Source of the DNA: Shewanella sediminis HAW-EB3
Lineage (GTDB): Bacteria > Pseudomonadota > Gammaproteobacteria > Enterobacterales > Shewanellaceae
Assembly: GCF_000018025.1 (NCBI RefSeq)
Contig: NC_009831.1
Coordinates: 2,294,001-2,358,000 of the forward strand
Direction of reading: 5' to 3'
Length of the DNA: 64,000 nt
The position numbers and the translations under genes are program-made. Below the pieces are notes generated by a model. It was not told the DNA's origin. It made no database searches and saw only the letters and a list, made by a program, of their open reading frames with translations. Shown in pieces: positions 1-7,850 of this stretch (positions are counted from its first letter, which is position 1; every line of letters begins with the position of its first letter).

Positions 1-586
1 TAGGCGAGGCTGCTTGAATACCACCGAAAGCTGCACAGGTACCGACAGAAATAATCGCTGCAGCGCCTTCGGCAGCATGCTTGACGATTTCAAGGCCAGT
101 GTGACCTTTACAACCTACGGTTAGGTAAGCACCGTTGTTTGCTGTAGGAACTGCGCCTTCTACTGCAAGAAGATATTGGCCTTTGTAGGCCTCCATTGCA
201 TGTTCCAGGTTCTCTTCAGCTTGCCAGCCTGCGGCGGCCATCAAGGTTTCATGGTATTCCAATGAAACATGATCGAAGATAAGAGAATCCAGATTAGGCG
301 TATCGGTTCTTATTAAAGACTCAGAACAACCTGTGCACTCGGCCATGTGTAACCAGATTAACGGTACTCTATCGGCAAGTTCCGCGGCTTCCGCGACAAG
401 CGTACTGAATGGAAGGGGAAGTGCAAGCATCGCTGTTACAGATGCGCTCCACTTCATAAAGTCACGGCGTGTGATGCCATGTTCTTTCATTTTGCTAGTT
501 AATGACTGTCCGTCTCGGGATTTGAGCTGGCGCAGCATATCCAAACGCGCCTGTCCCTGTCGATATAGGGCTGCATGTGTGTCCAT
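1..586 (-). CDS. hyaA: [NiFe]-hydrogenase small subunit, 5' part (runs off the window)
   Basis: Reading the minus strand from the ATG at 586-584 gives 195 residues with no stop before the window edge. The N-terminus carries a twin-arginine signal (ITRRDFMKWSAS, about residues 38-49) followed by a hydrophobic stretch, so the subunit is exported folded to the periplasm. Mature sequence shows ECTGCSES, the proximal [4Fe-4S] cluster ligands of the small subunit, then EGAVPT and GTCAAFGG, all typical of group 1 uptake-type [NiFe] hydrogenases. The partner large subunit and maturation genes should lie beyond base 1. A near-consensus FNR box lies 85 bp upstream of the start. The start follows the family's usual leader length. 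Family assignment is firm; the physiological direction (uptake or evolution) cannot be read from this fragment. Confidence 0.93.
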   Translation of the reverse strand, partial: MDTHAALYRQGQARLDMLRQLKSRDGQSLTSKMKEHGITRRDFMKWSASVTAMLALPLPFSTLVAEAAELADRVPLIWLHMAECTGCSESLIRTDTPNLDSLIFDHVSLEYHETLMAAAGWQAEENLEHAMEAYKGQYLLAVEGAVPTANNGAYLTVGCKGHTGLEIVKHAAEGAAAIISVGTCAAFGGIQAASP

Positions 587-670
587 GTTAAACCTTTGTT
601 GTTGTTATGGAGTTGAATTGTTTTTGCTCACTTTGCAGCAACAAGTCTATGCCTAAAAAAATGAAGAATA

Positions 671-684
671 TTGACTCACATCAA
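671..684. promoter_or_regulatory. FNR/EtrA-type operator upstream of hyaA
   Basis: TTGACTCACATCAA differs from the FNR consensus TTGAT-N4-ATCAA at one position. It lies 85 bp upstream of the hyaA start, in the 450-bp region divergent from the CBS gene, where an oxygen-responsive activator would sit for an anaerobic hydrogenase operon. Seen: the motif. Inferred: regulation by EtrA/FNR. Confidence 0.6.
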
Positions 685-1036
685 GCTTTATCGTGCTTGA
701 GACGAAAGTCGTGCATTAGATTTCATCAATATGAACTAGATCATCTTTCCTCTTTAATGTGGGTCAAAATGTCTCATCTTGAAAGTTTACTAGTTGGTGC
801 TCACATTAATAAAAATCAGTAAATCTAGTGGTTTAAAGGAGAAGTTCTTGTTTTTTTGAGTGAACAAAAGATGCATGTGATAAGTGTTTTTAAAATGTTA
901 ACCCCTTGGTCTATTTGTTATTTATTACACTAACCCAACAAAATTAATTATTTAGATTAGCCTTATCGAATATTTTATATACAGTTTGTTAATTTCTTAT
1001 GTAAACTGAAGTTAAGATAAACCACAGGGGAAGAAA

Positions 1037-1453
1037 ATGGATTCAATCAAAGTTACCGAATATATGGACCGTCAACCCGTGCTGCTTACACCCGAAATGT
1101 CGTTGGCTGCTGCGGTCGACGCGTTATTAGAGAAGAAAAAACTAGGAGCACCCGTTGTGGACGCTTCGGGTCAGCTCGTTGGTTTCCTGTCTCAACAGGA
1201 CTGCATGTCAGTGATGCTAAAAAGCAGTTACCACTGTGACTTAGTGGCTAATGTAAATGACTGCATGCGCAGCGATGTGCTCTGGGTATCGCCAGACGAC
1301 AGCGTTTTACGACTGGCCGAACAGATGTTGGGGCCTAAACCGAAAGTTTACCCGGTAGTAGAAGAGGGCAAGGTGATTGGCACTATAAATCGCACCGATG
1401 TACTTAATGCCATCAATAAGTATATGCAGCAATGCTATCTCGCCCCGGCTTAG
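1037..1453 (+). CDS. Tandem CBS-domain protein
   Basis: A 138-residue soluble protein made almost entirely of two CBS motifs. The first spans about residues 5-65 (VTEYMDRQPVLLTPEMSL to GFLSQQD) and the second about 75-130 (MRSDVLWVSPDDSV to GTINRTDVL). A CBS pair (Bateman module) usually binds adenosine nucleotides or related ligands and acts as a sensor, but nothing here is fused to it and no partner gene adjoins. The ATG follows AGGGG. The gene is divergent from hyaA across a shared 450-bp promoter region, so it may also respond to anaerobic conditions; that is inference only. It ends cleanly with no terminator evident nearby. Confidence 0.85.
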   Translation: MDSIKVTEYMDRQPVLLTPEMSLAAAVDALLEKKKLGAPVVDASGQLVGFLSQQDCMSVMLKSSYHCDLVANVNDCMRSDVLWVSPDDSVLRLAEQMLGPKPKVYPVVEEGKVIGTINRTDVLNAINKYMQQCYLAPA

Positions 1454-1867
1454 GCTCTTTTCATACGAATATCACGAGCATCACTAATATTACTAAGCTT
1501 CACTTTTTCAGCTAGGGGGCTCGCTGCACCTTGTGGTATAGCGAGTTAACCCTATTTCAGGTATGACCGACGACAGCGGCTCTTTTTAGGGCTAGCTCGC
1601 AGCACCTTATTTAAACGCCCACTCGATATCTCAAATCTACCTTTTGTCCACAATTTTTAAACTCATAGGTTAGTGAGTTCTCTGGTCGTGGCGAGCTAGT
1701 TAGGTGATCCGGTCAGGGCAAACTCTGATATACCAAGCTATGCTAGATGAAAGGTGAGGAAAATGACCTCTCCTCATTGTCATAATTAATGATGCTTGGA
1801 CCTGCGCATTGAATAATTACGAAAGCCTCTTTTGAAAGGATTGTCAAAGTCGGTGGTGTTAAGGACT
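1454..1867. other. Non-coding gap with short imperfect repeats
   Basis: No convincing gene is visible in these roughly 410 bases. Short related strings recur: AGCTAGGGGGCTCGCTGCACC near 1510-1530, GGCTAGCTCGCAGCACC near 1590-1607 and GGCGAGCTAGTTAGGTGAT near 1690-1708. They suggest a decayed repeat element. The promoter of the following binding-protein gene must lie in the distal part. Confidence 0.35.
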
Positions 1868-2641
1868 ATGATGAACAAACTTCATGTTCTTCTATTTCTG
1901 ATGATCAATCTGTTATTGCCAGCAGAGGGAGCTGAGCTTAAGTTTGTCACTCATGACTTTCCTCCTTTTAGTTATGAAAGTGGCGGGACCCTATCGGGAG
2001 CGGCTATCGATATTGTGCGTCAAACATGCAGCGAGATAGAGATAAGTTGTCCCATCGAACTCTTACCCTGGAAACGATCGCAATTTAAAGTCAGGCGGGG
2101 GCATGTGCAAGCAATGCTGGTGATAGGATGGAATAATAAACGAGCTCAATGGCTATCTTTTTCACCTCCACTTTTAAAAACTCAGTATGGATTCTTCGTT
2201 AACAGATCTAACCCGCTAGATTATCTGTCACTCTCAGACCTAGCCGGGGCTAGAGTCGGTGTATTGGAATCTTCTAATACCTTTAGCCATCTAACTAAAA
2301 TCCGTCAGCAGATGATTGAGTCAAACCTTAAACCTATCAGTATTCAGGGGATCCATGACAATAATCTGGTGTTTAAGATGCTAGATAATGAAGGTCGAAA
2401 CATAGAGATGATCTACTCCAATAGAGATGTCGGTAATACATTAATTGTTAATAATAATTTGAAAAATGTTCGTTATGCCGGCCCGAATGAAGAGTTGTAC
2501 TATTATATCGGCTTTGGCCGTAAGCATGCCGACAAGGAGCTGGTAGAGCGCTTCAATAACGGTTTTATGAAGTTACAACAGGCAGGCGTCATTCAAGATA
2601 TTTTAGCCCAATACAATCTGGAGGGAGTTGAGCCCGATTGA
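1868..2641 (+). CDS. Periplasmic solute-binding protein, family 3 (amino-acid type)
   Basis: About 257 residues with a cleavable signal peptide (MMNKLHVLLFLMINLLLPAEGA, cut before AELKF). The body has the SBP_bac_3 pattern: ELKFVTHDFPPFSYE at the mature N-terminus, GAAIDIVRQTC, SFSPPLLKTQYGFFVNR and SLSDLAGARVGVLESSNTF. Such proteins bind amino acids or other small anions between two lobes. No ABC permease or ATPase gene adjoins, so this is an orphan that may work with a distant transporter or as a sensing component. The reading frame is open from a TTG at 1832, but AAGG at 1861-1864 lies just before the paired ATGs at 1868 and 1871, and the signal peptide fits only this start. A MITE-like repeat follows 37 bp downstream. 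Confidence 0.85.
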   Translation: MMNKLHVLLFLMINLLLPAEGAELKFVTHDFPPFSYESGGTLSGAAIDIVRQTCSEIEISCPIELLPWKRSQFKVRRGHVQAMLVIGWNNKRAQWLSFSPPLLKTQYGFFVNRSNPLDYLSLSDLAGARVGVLESSNTFSHLTKIRQQMIESNLKPISIQGIHDNNLVFKMLDNEGRNIEMIYSNRDVGNTLIVNNNLKNVRYAGPNEELYYYIGFGRKHADKELVERFNNGFMKLQQAGVIQDILAQYNLEGVEPD

Positions 2642-2678
2642 TCCATCAAGCTGAAGGGGCTGTTTCATTGTGCTAATT

Positions 2679-2944
2679 ATACCAGTTGCATTAAATAATT
2701 AACCAATTCAGAGCCCCTCAGGATTTGCAATTCAAGGCGCATTGATGAGGAAATGGTTACTCCCTTTCAAGTCAATGCAAAGCAGAAGTGGAAAGCCTGA
2801 GGGGCTCACTTAGTGCGAGTTTCAAAGCCCTTTATGCTGCACTGGATGCTTTCGATATAGAATAACTATTAGCTTCAATCATCCTACTTGCCTACAGAGC
2901 TTTGAATTCTCGCTGAATGGTCAGGTACTTAATGCAATTGGTAT
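2679..2944. repeat. MITE-like palindromic element, about 266 bp (copy A)
   Basis: The ends are inverted repeats of each other. The left end reads ATACCAGTTGCATTAA and the right end, reverse-complemented, reads ATACCAATTGCATTAAG; the similarity runs about 33 bp inward to CATTCAG or AATTCAG. An inner pair, GAGCCCCTCAGG and CCTGAGGGGCTC, makes a second long stem. No gene lies inside. It sits between the binding-protein gene and hrpA. Two more elements of almost the same length are at 42313-42580 and 46508-46772. A non-autonomous mobile repeat is the likeliest reading. Confidence 0.72.
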
Positions 2945-3021
2945 TAACCAAAATTATCCATACCAATAACCTCTTATCCTTGCTAGGATCCCTTTTTTGA
3001 TCCTGGTAATGGAATCTGGAC

Positions 3022-6000
3022 TTGAGTTCGCAACAACACCCTCTATCGAATGCTTATCTAAAACAGTGTTATCAATCCGATGCTTCTCGTATAAGACGGC
3101 GCCTTTACAGGCTCAATAAAGAGGCCGATTCAGATAAGAAACGTCTCACACTCGAGAAGCTTGAAGCGCAAGCGGTTGAAGCTTTTGAGAAGGTAGAGCG
3201 GAGGCGTCAAGGGCGTCCGGACATAAGCTATCCGGAAAGCCTGCCCATCTCACAAAAACGTGAAGAGATTGCCAGGGCGATTGCGGGTCACCAGGTGGTT
3301 ATTATTGCCGGTGAAACGGGATCGGGCAAAACGACTCAATTACCAAAAATTTGTCTCGAGTTGGGTCTAGGTTGCCGTGGCTTGATTGGTCATACTCAAC
3401 CAAGACGATTGGCAGCCAGAAGTGTCGCCAGTCGCGTAGCCGATGAGCTAAAGAGCCCGCTGGGCGAGGCCGTTGGTTTTAAAGTCCGATTTGCCGATGC
3501 TATCAATAGCGACTCCTATATCAAGTTGATGACCGACGGTATCTTGCTGGCCGAACTCACCAACGATAAGTTCTTAGACCAGTACGACACCATCATCATA
3601 GATGAAGCCCATGAGCGTAGCCTCAATATCGACTTCATCTTAGGCTACCTGAAAGAGGTCCTGAAGAAGCGTCCGGACCTTAAGGTTATCATCACCTCGG
3701 CAACCATCGATCTCGATAAGTTTTCAAAGCACTTCGGCGATGCCCCTATCATCGAGGTATCGGGGCGCACCTATCCGGTTGAGACCCGGTTCAGGCCGCT
3801 GGTGCGTGATAGTGATGAAGATCTGGACCTTACCGAAGGGATATTCGAAGCGGTCGACGAACTGACAGCGGAAGGGCCGGGTGACATTCTCATCTTTATG
3901 AACGGCGAGCGTGAAATTCGCGATGTGGCCGATCAGTTAAACCGACGTCAATATCGCGATACCGAGATATTACCTCTCTATGCGCGCCTCTCTTACGGCG
4001 AGCAATCGAAAGTGTTTAAGAGCCATGTGGGTCGCCGTATCGTATTGGCCACCAACGTGGCGGAAACCTCCTTGACGGTCCCCGGCATTCGATACGTTAT
4101 CGATCCCGGTACGGCGCGCATCAGCCGTTACAGTTATCGCACTAAGGTTCAGCGTCTGCCGATTGAGCCCATCTCACAAGCCAGTGCCAACCAGAGGCAG
4201 GGGCGTTGTGGCCGTGTGGCACCGGGGATCTGTATTCGGCTTTACGCCGAGGACGATTTTACCGGTCGTCCGGAATTTACCGATCCTGAGATCCTGCGTA
4301 CTAATCTCGCATCCGTTATCCTTAAAATGCTTTCGATTGGTCTTGGTGACATCGAAGCATTTCCATTTATTCAGCCACCGGATCAGCGTTACATTCGGGA
4401 TGGTTTTCTGCTGCTCGAAGAGTTGGAAGCCGTTCAGAAAGCCAAAGGTCGTTTAGGATTAACACCACTGGGTAAGCAGTTGGCTCATATCCCTGTGGAT
4501 CCACGTCTGGCGCGGATGGTGATCCAGGCTAATCAAAATGGCTGTCTGCATGAGGCGCTCGTCATCACCTCGGCGTTGTCGATACAAGATCCACGCGAAC
4601 GTCCGATGGATAAGAAGCAGGCGGCGGATGAAGTCCACAAGAAGCACAGTGACAAAAACTCTGACTTCGTCTCTTTCGTTAACCTGTGGGACCACCTTAA
4701 AGTTCAGCAGAAGCAATATTCCTCCAGCCAATTCAGGAAGCAGTGTAAGAAGGAGTTTCTTGCCTACCTGCGGGTACGTGAGTGGCAAGATCTCTACGTT
4801 CAGCTGAAACAGGCGGTACATGACCTTAAATGGCGTCTCAATACCGAGCCTGCCGATTATGAACTACTGCATAAATCCTTGCTGACAGGCTTGCTCAGCC
4901 ATGTGGGCTTTAAAGATAAAGACAACGAATACTTAGGTGCACGTAATCGTAAATTCTTTGTGTTTCCCGGCTCGCCACTGGCGAAGAAGGGACCAAAATG
5001 GATCATGGCTGCAGAACTCACCGAAACCTCGCGTCTGTTTGCCCGCTGTTGTGCCAAAATCCAACCTGAATGGATCGAGCCGTTAGCCGGACATCTGGTT
5101 AAGAAAAATTACCTTGAGCCTCATTTTGAAGCTAAGCAGGGCAGTGTTGTCGCCCTTGAAAATCAAGTTTTGTATGGCCTTACTATTGTTAATCGCCGTA
5201 AGACCCAATATGGGCCGGTTAACGCTATTGAGGCTCGTGAGATCTTTATTCGTAGCGCCTTAGCCGATGGCGAGCTCAGAACCAACGAATCTTTCTTCAT
5301 CAAGAATCAAAACTTACTCAAAGAAGTTGAAACCTTAGAGCATAAGTCACGTCGCCGAGACATCCTGGTTGATGAGCAGGTTTTGGTGGACTTCTATGAG
5401 CCCCGTATCCCCGCCGGGATATACAATGCGCCAAAATTTTTCAGCTGGTGGAAACTCGAACGTAAGAAGAATCCGGATCTATTAGATTTCGAACGTGAGC
5501 AGTTGATGCAGCGCGGTGATAGTCATGTCTCAGCATTAGATTTCCCGGACTTTTGGCATCAGGGGAACCTTAAGTTATCTGTGAGCTACCATTTCGAACC
5601 CTCGGCTGAAGATGATGGGGTCGCGATTCATGTGCCGGTGGCCCTGCTTAACCAGATCCAAGATGTAGATTTTGATTGGCAGGTTCCGGGACTAAGAGAA
5701 GAGAAGTGCGTCGCACTGATTAGATCTCTGCCTAAAGCGATTCGTCGTAACTTCGTTCCAGCCCCTGACTATGCCAAAGCCTGCATGCAGGCTATGAAGC
5801 CCTTCGAGATGAGCCTAATTGATGCCATGTGCAAGCAGTTGCTTCGCATGACTGGTGTGCGTGTCAGTGCAGAAGACTTCGATGTTACTCAGTTGAGTAA
5901 ACATCTGCTGTTTAATTTCAAAGTAGAAGATGATAAAGGGAAGTTGGTTGCTCAGTCTCGTGACATTGAGCAGCTTAAAGCCAGTTTACAGGGCGAAGTC

Positions 6001-6897
6001 TCTCATGCTATTCGCCAGGTTGCGGATTCGGGGATCGAAAAATCTGATCTCACTGAGTGGTCTTTTGGCGAGCTGCCGAGTCAATTTCAGCAGAAGAAGG
6101 GGAACTTTGAGGTCAAAGCATTCCCTGCTCTGGTCGATGACAGAGAGAGTGTATCAATCAAGTTATTTGATGATGAGAATGAAGCGATTCGGGCACACCG
6201 CTCGGGTCTGCAACGCCTCTTGTTGATCAACATTCCTTCACCGGTGAAACATCTGCAAAAAACCTTGCCCAATAAGGCGAAGTTGGCGATGTACTTCAAT
6301 CCATTTGGTCAGGTACAGATTTTAATCGACGATATTTTAGCGGCCGCAGTACAACAGTTGCTTGATGAGAAAGGCGTCGATGTTCGTTCACAAGCCAGTT
6401 TCGAACAGGCGAAAGACTGGGTAAGGCAGGAGCTTAATCCAACAGCTGCCAAACTTGCGTTAAAAGTCGAAGAGATACTGACACTTTATCAAAAGATTAA
6501 GAAGCGTTTGAAGGGCAAGATCAGTCTGGATATCGCCTTTGCGATGAGTGACATTCAAACGCAACTGGATCAGTTGGTATTTAAGGGGTTCGTTGAGCGA
6601 TGTGGCTGGCAGCGTCTACCGGATATGGTGCGCTACCTGAAGGCCATCGATAACCGATTAGACAAGCTTCCGGTTGACCCGAATCGAGACCGACTCCATA
6701 TGCAAAGTATAAATAATGTTCAAAAGGAGCTTGAGGCACAACTGGCTAAGATCCCCAGATCGGTGGCGACGCCCGAGGCGCTGCTCGACGCGCGTTGGAT
6801 GATTGAGGAATACCGGGTTTCCTGTTTTGCTCAGGTGTTAGGCACGGCTTATCCTATCTCTGAAAAGCGAATTCTGAACCGAATTAAAGAGGCATAA
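3022..6897 (+). CDS. hrpA: ATP-dependent RNA helicase HrpA (DEAH box)
   Basis: 1291 residues, close to the E. coli HrpA length, with matching blocks end to end. Motif I is GETGSGKT at residues 97-104, motif II is DEAH at 194-197, SATIDLDKF carries motif III, and NQRQGRCGRV is motif VI. The long C-terminal part, with blocks such as LEHKSRRRDILVD and FPDFWHQGNLKL, is the HrpA-specific extension. HrpA unwinds RNA, is involved in mRNA processing in E. coli, and rescues stalled ribosomes. The start is a TTG at 3022; an ATG at 3009 is out of frame, and the residues after the TTG (SNAYLKQCY, RRRLYRLNKE) match the family N-terminus. The gene stands alone and is followed by a strong terminator. Confidence 0.95.
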   Translation: MSSQQHPLSNAYLKQCYQSDASRIRRRLYRLNKEADSDKKRLTLEKLEAQAVEAFEKVERRRQGRPDISYPESLPISQKREEIARAIAGHQVVIIAGETGSGKTTQLPKICLELGLGCRGLIGHTQPRRLAARSVASRVADELKSPLGEAVGFKVRFADAINSDSYIKLMTDGILLAELTNDKFLDQYDTIIIDEAHERSLNIDFILGYLKEVLKKRPDLKVIITSATIDLDKFSKHFGDAPIIEVSGRTYPVETRFRPLVRDSDEDLDLTEGIFEAVDELTAEGPGDILIFMNGEREIRDVADQLNRRQYRDTEILPLYARLSYGEQSKVFKSHVGRRIVLATNVAETSLTVPGIRYVIDPGTARISRYSYRTKVQRLPIEPISQASANQRQGRCGRVAPGICIRLYAEDDFTGRPEFTDPEILRTNLASVILKMLSIGLGDIEAFPFIQPPDQRYIRDGFLLLEELEAVQKAKGRLGLTPLGKQLAHIPVDPRLARMVIQANQNGCLHEALVITSALSIQDPRERPMDKKQAADEVHKKHSDKNSDFVSFVNLWDHLKVQQKQYSSSQFRKQCKKEFLAYLRVREWQDLYVQLKQAVHDLKWRLNTEPADYELLHKSLLTGLLSHVGFKDKDNEYLGARNRKFFVFPGSPLAKKGPKWIMAAELTETSRLFARCCAKIQPEWIEPLAGHLVKKNYLEPHFEAKQGSVVALENQVLYGLTIVNRRKTQYGPVNAIEAREIFIRSALADGELRTNESFFIKNQNLLKEVETLEHKSRRRDILVDEQVLVDFYEPRIPAGIYNAPKFFSWWKLERKKNPDLLDFEREQLMQRGDSHVSALDFPDFWHQGNLKLSVSYHFEPSAEDDGVAIHVPVALLNQIQDVDFDWQVPGLREEKCVALIRSLPKAIRRNFVPAPDYAKACMQAMKPFEMSLIDAMCKQLLRMTGVRVSAEDFDVTQLSKHLLFNFKVEDDKGKLVAQSRDIEQLKASLQGEVSHAIRQVADSGIEKSDLTEWSFGELPSQFQQKKGNFEVKAFPALVDDRESVSIKLFDDENEAIRAHRSGLQRLLLINIPSPVKHLQKTLPNKAKLAMYFNPFGQVQILIDDILAAAVQQLLDEKGVDVRSQASFEQAKDWVRQELNPTAAKLALKVEEILTLYQKIKKRLKGKISLDIAFAMSDIQTQLDQLVFKGFVERCGWQRLPDMVRYLKAIDNRLDKLPVDPNRDRLHMQSINNVQKELEAQLAKIPRSVATPEALLDARWMIEEYRVSCFAQVLGTAYPISEKRILNRIKEA

Positions 6898-6952
6898 CTC
6901 TCCTCAGCTAAGAGGTAAGAAACGCTTCTGGCAAGCGGCTATCTTATTCAAT

Positions 6953-6983
6953 AAAAGCGCAGAAAACCCCTCTGCGCTTTTTT
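6953..6983 (+). terminator. Rho-independent terminator of hrpA
   Basis: AAAGCGCAGA, a short AAACCCC loop and TCTGCGCTTTTTT form a perfect GC-rich stem followed by a T run, about 55 bp after the hrpA stop. Confidence 0.9.
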
Positions 6984-7269
6984 GTTTCCCCCAGGCGATT
7001 TCGTCTCTGCTTTTTATCAAAACATTCATTTTGATTATTTCTCTATGGTTTTAGCCATTACAAGGCTCTGTCTAAGCTCAGCCTAAGTTCTGAGTGCTTG
7101 ATTTTCATACGCTCTTTCTGTGAGTCTTGTATCTATTTAGCGATAGGTTTACATCTTGTTAGCTAGCTGGTAGGGAGCTATTGCGATATGGATCACGCTA
7201 AAACTTGTCTTGGATCATGGTAATTATTTGAACGTTTGAATTTTAAGCTAAAATAGATAGATGCTTTTA

Positions 7270-7283
7270 TTGATCTGCATCAA
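7270..7283. promoter_or_regulatory. FNR/EtrA box 1 upstream of nap
   Basis: TTGATCTGCATCAA is a perfect match to the FNR consensus TTGAT-N4-ATCAA. It lies 275 bp upstream of napD and 211 bp upstream of a short leader ORF. Seen: the perfect dyad. Inferred: anaerobic activation of the nitrate reductase operon by EtrA/FNR. Confidence 0.8.
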
Positions 7284-7299
7284 GTTTTGTACGAGAATT

Positions 7300-7313
7300 G
7301 TGATGCGAATCAA
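7300..7313. promoter_or_regulatory. FNR/EtrA box 2 upstream of nap
   Basis: GTGATGCGAATCAA matches TTGAT-N4-ATCAA except at the first base. Its centre is exactly 30 bp from box 1, nearly three helical turns, so two dimers could bind the same face of the DNA. It could also be read as a degenerate CRP half-site. Confidence 0.55.
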
Positions 7314-7480
7314 GCTGTGTGGGCTTTACCAAGTTAGAGGTATACAGCTTGCTATCTCCTTACGAGTACTATTTTCGTTAAGTTAATCGCTTGGTTGAAA
7401 TTTTACATATTAACCATCAAATTTGTGCCTGAATTGATGGCTCACCTTGCGAAGGGTATAAGCCCTAAGTTGGAGTTGTT

Positions 7481-7558
7481 ATGAGTTCCACTGCCCAAGC
7501 TGCGCCATTTCAGTATTTTCCCCAGATAGATAAGGAACGCCCACATGTCGTTAGCTGA
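7481..7558 (+). CDS. 25-codon leader ORF overlapping the napD start
   Basis: TGGAG lies upstream of an ATG at 7481 that opens 25 codons (beginning MSSTAQAAPF, ending RPHVVS) and stops with TGA at 7556-7558, 11-13 bases past the A of the napD ATG at 7545. The frame is therefore out of phase with napD and overlaps its first codons, the geometry expected for translational coupling. A hairpin (CCATCAAATT pairing with AATTGATGG, 7414-7440) stands just upstream. The peptide resembles nothing I know. It may be a real micro-protein, a regulatory leader or chance; the ribosome site and overlap favour translation. Confidence 0.4.
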   Translation: MSSTAQAAPFQYFPQIDKERPHVVS

Positions 7559-7850
7559 GGCGCATATCTCAAGCCTACTAGTCCAGGTTAGCCCTGAGCA
7601 CTTAAATACAACGAAAAAGCTGATAGAAGCGTTTGAAGAGGCCGAAATTTATGGCGTCAATGAAGTCGGAAAAATTGTTGTTGTCTTAGAGACCCAAACA
7701 CAAGGTTTTATTACTGACGTGATTGAAAAAATAAACGATATGCCAGGTGTGCTCGGTGCAACAATGGTTTATCACCAAATTGATATCGAACCAGATACCA
7801 GCAATCTAACCCCTGATAAAAACGATAATGTTATCGAGGAACAAGTATGA
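7545..7850 (+). CDS. napD: NapD, chaperone for nitrate reductase NapA
   Basis: 101 residues, the usual NapD size. It starts with the conserved [14 protein letters not shown] block, followed by the ferredoxin-like fold pattern ending [13 protein letters not shown]. NapD is a cytoplasmic chaperone that binds the NapA twin-arginine signal and holds export until the molybdenum cofactor is inserted. AAGGA lies 8 bases before the ATG. The stop codon overlaps the napA start (ATGA at 7847-7850), so the two are translationally coupled. The acidic C-terminal tail ([16 protein letters not shown]) is variable in the family. Confidence 0.93.
   Translation: MSLAEAHISSLLVQVSPEHLNTTKKLIEAFEEAEIYGVNEVGKIVVVLETQTQGFITDVIEKINDMPGVLGATMVYHQIDIEPDTSNLTPDKNDNVIEEQV

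Noticed and set aside
333..822. Two plus-strand frames of 107 and 71 codons
   Set aside because: The first is antisense to the hyaA signal region, the second lies in the promoter region; neither looks like a protein family or has a ribosome site.
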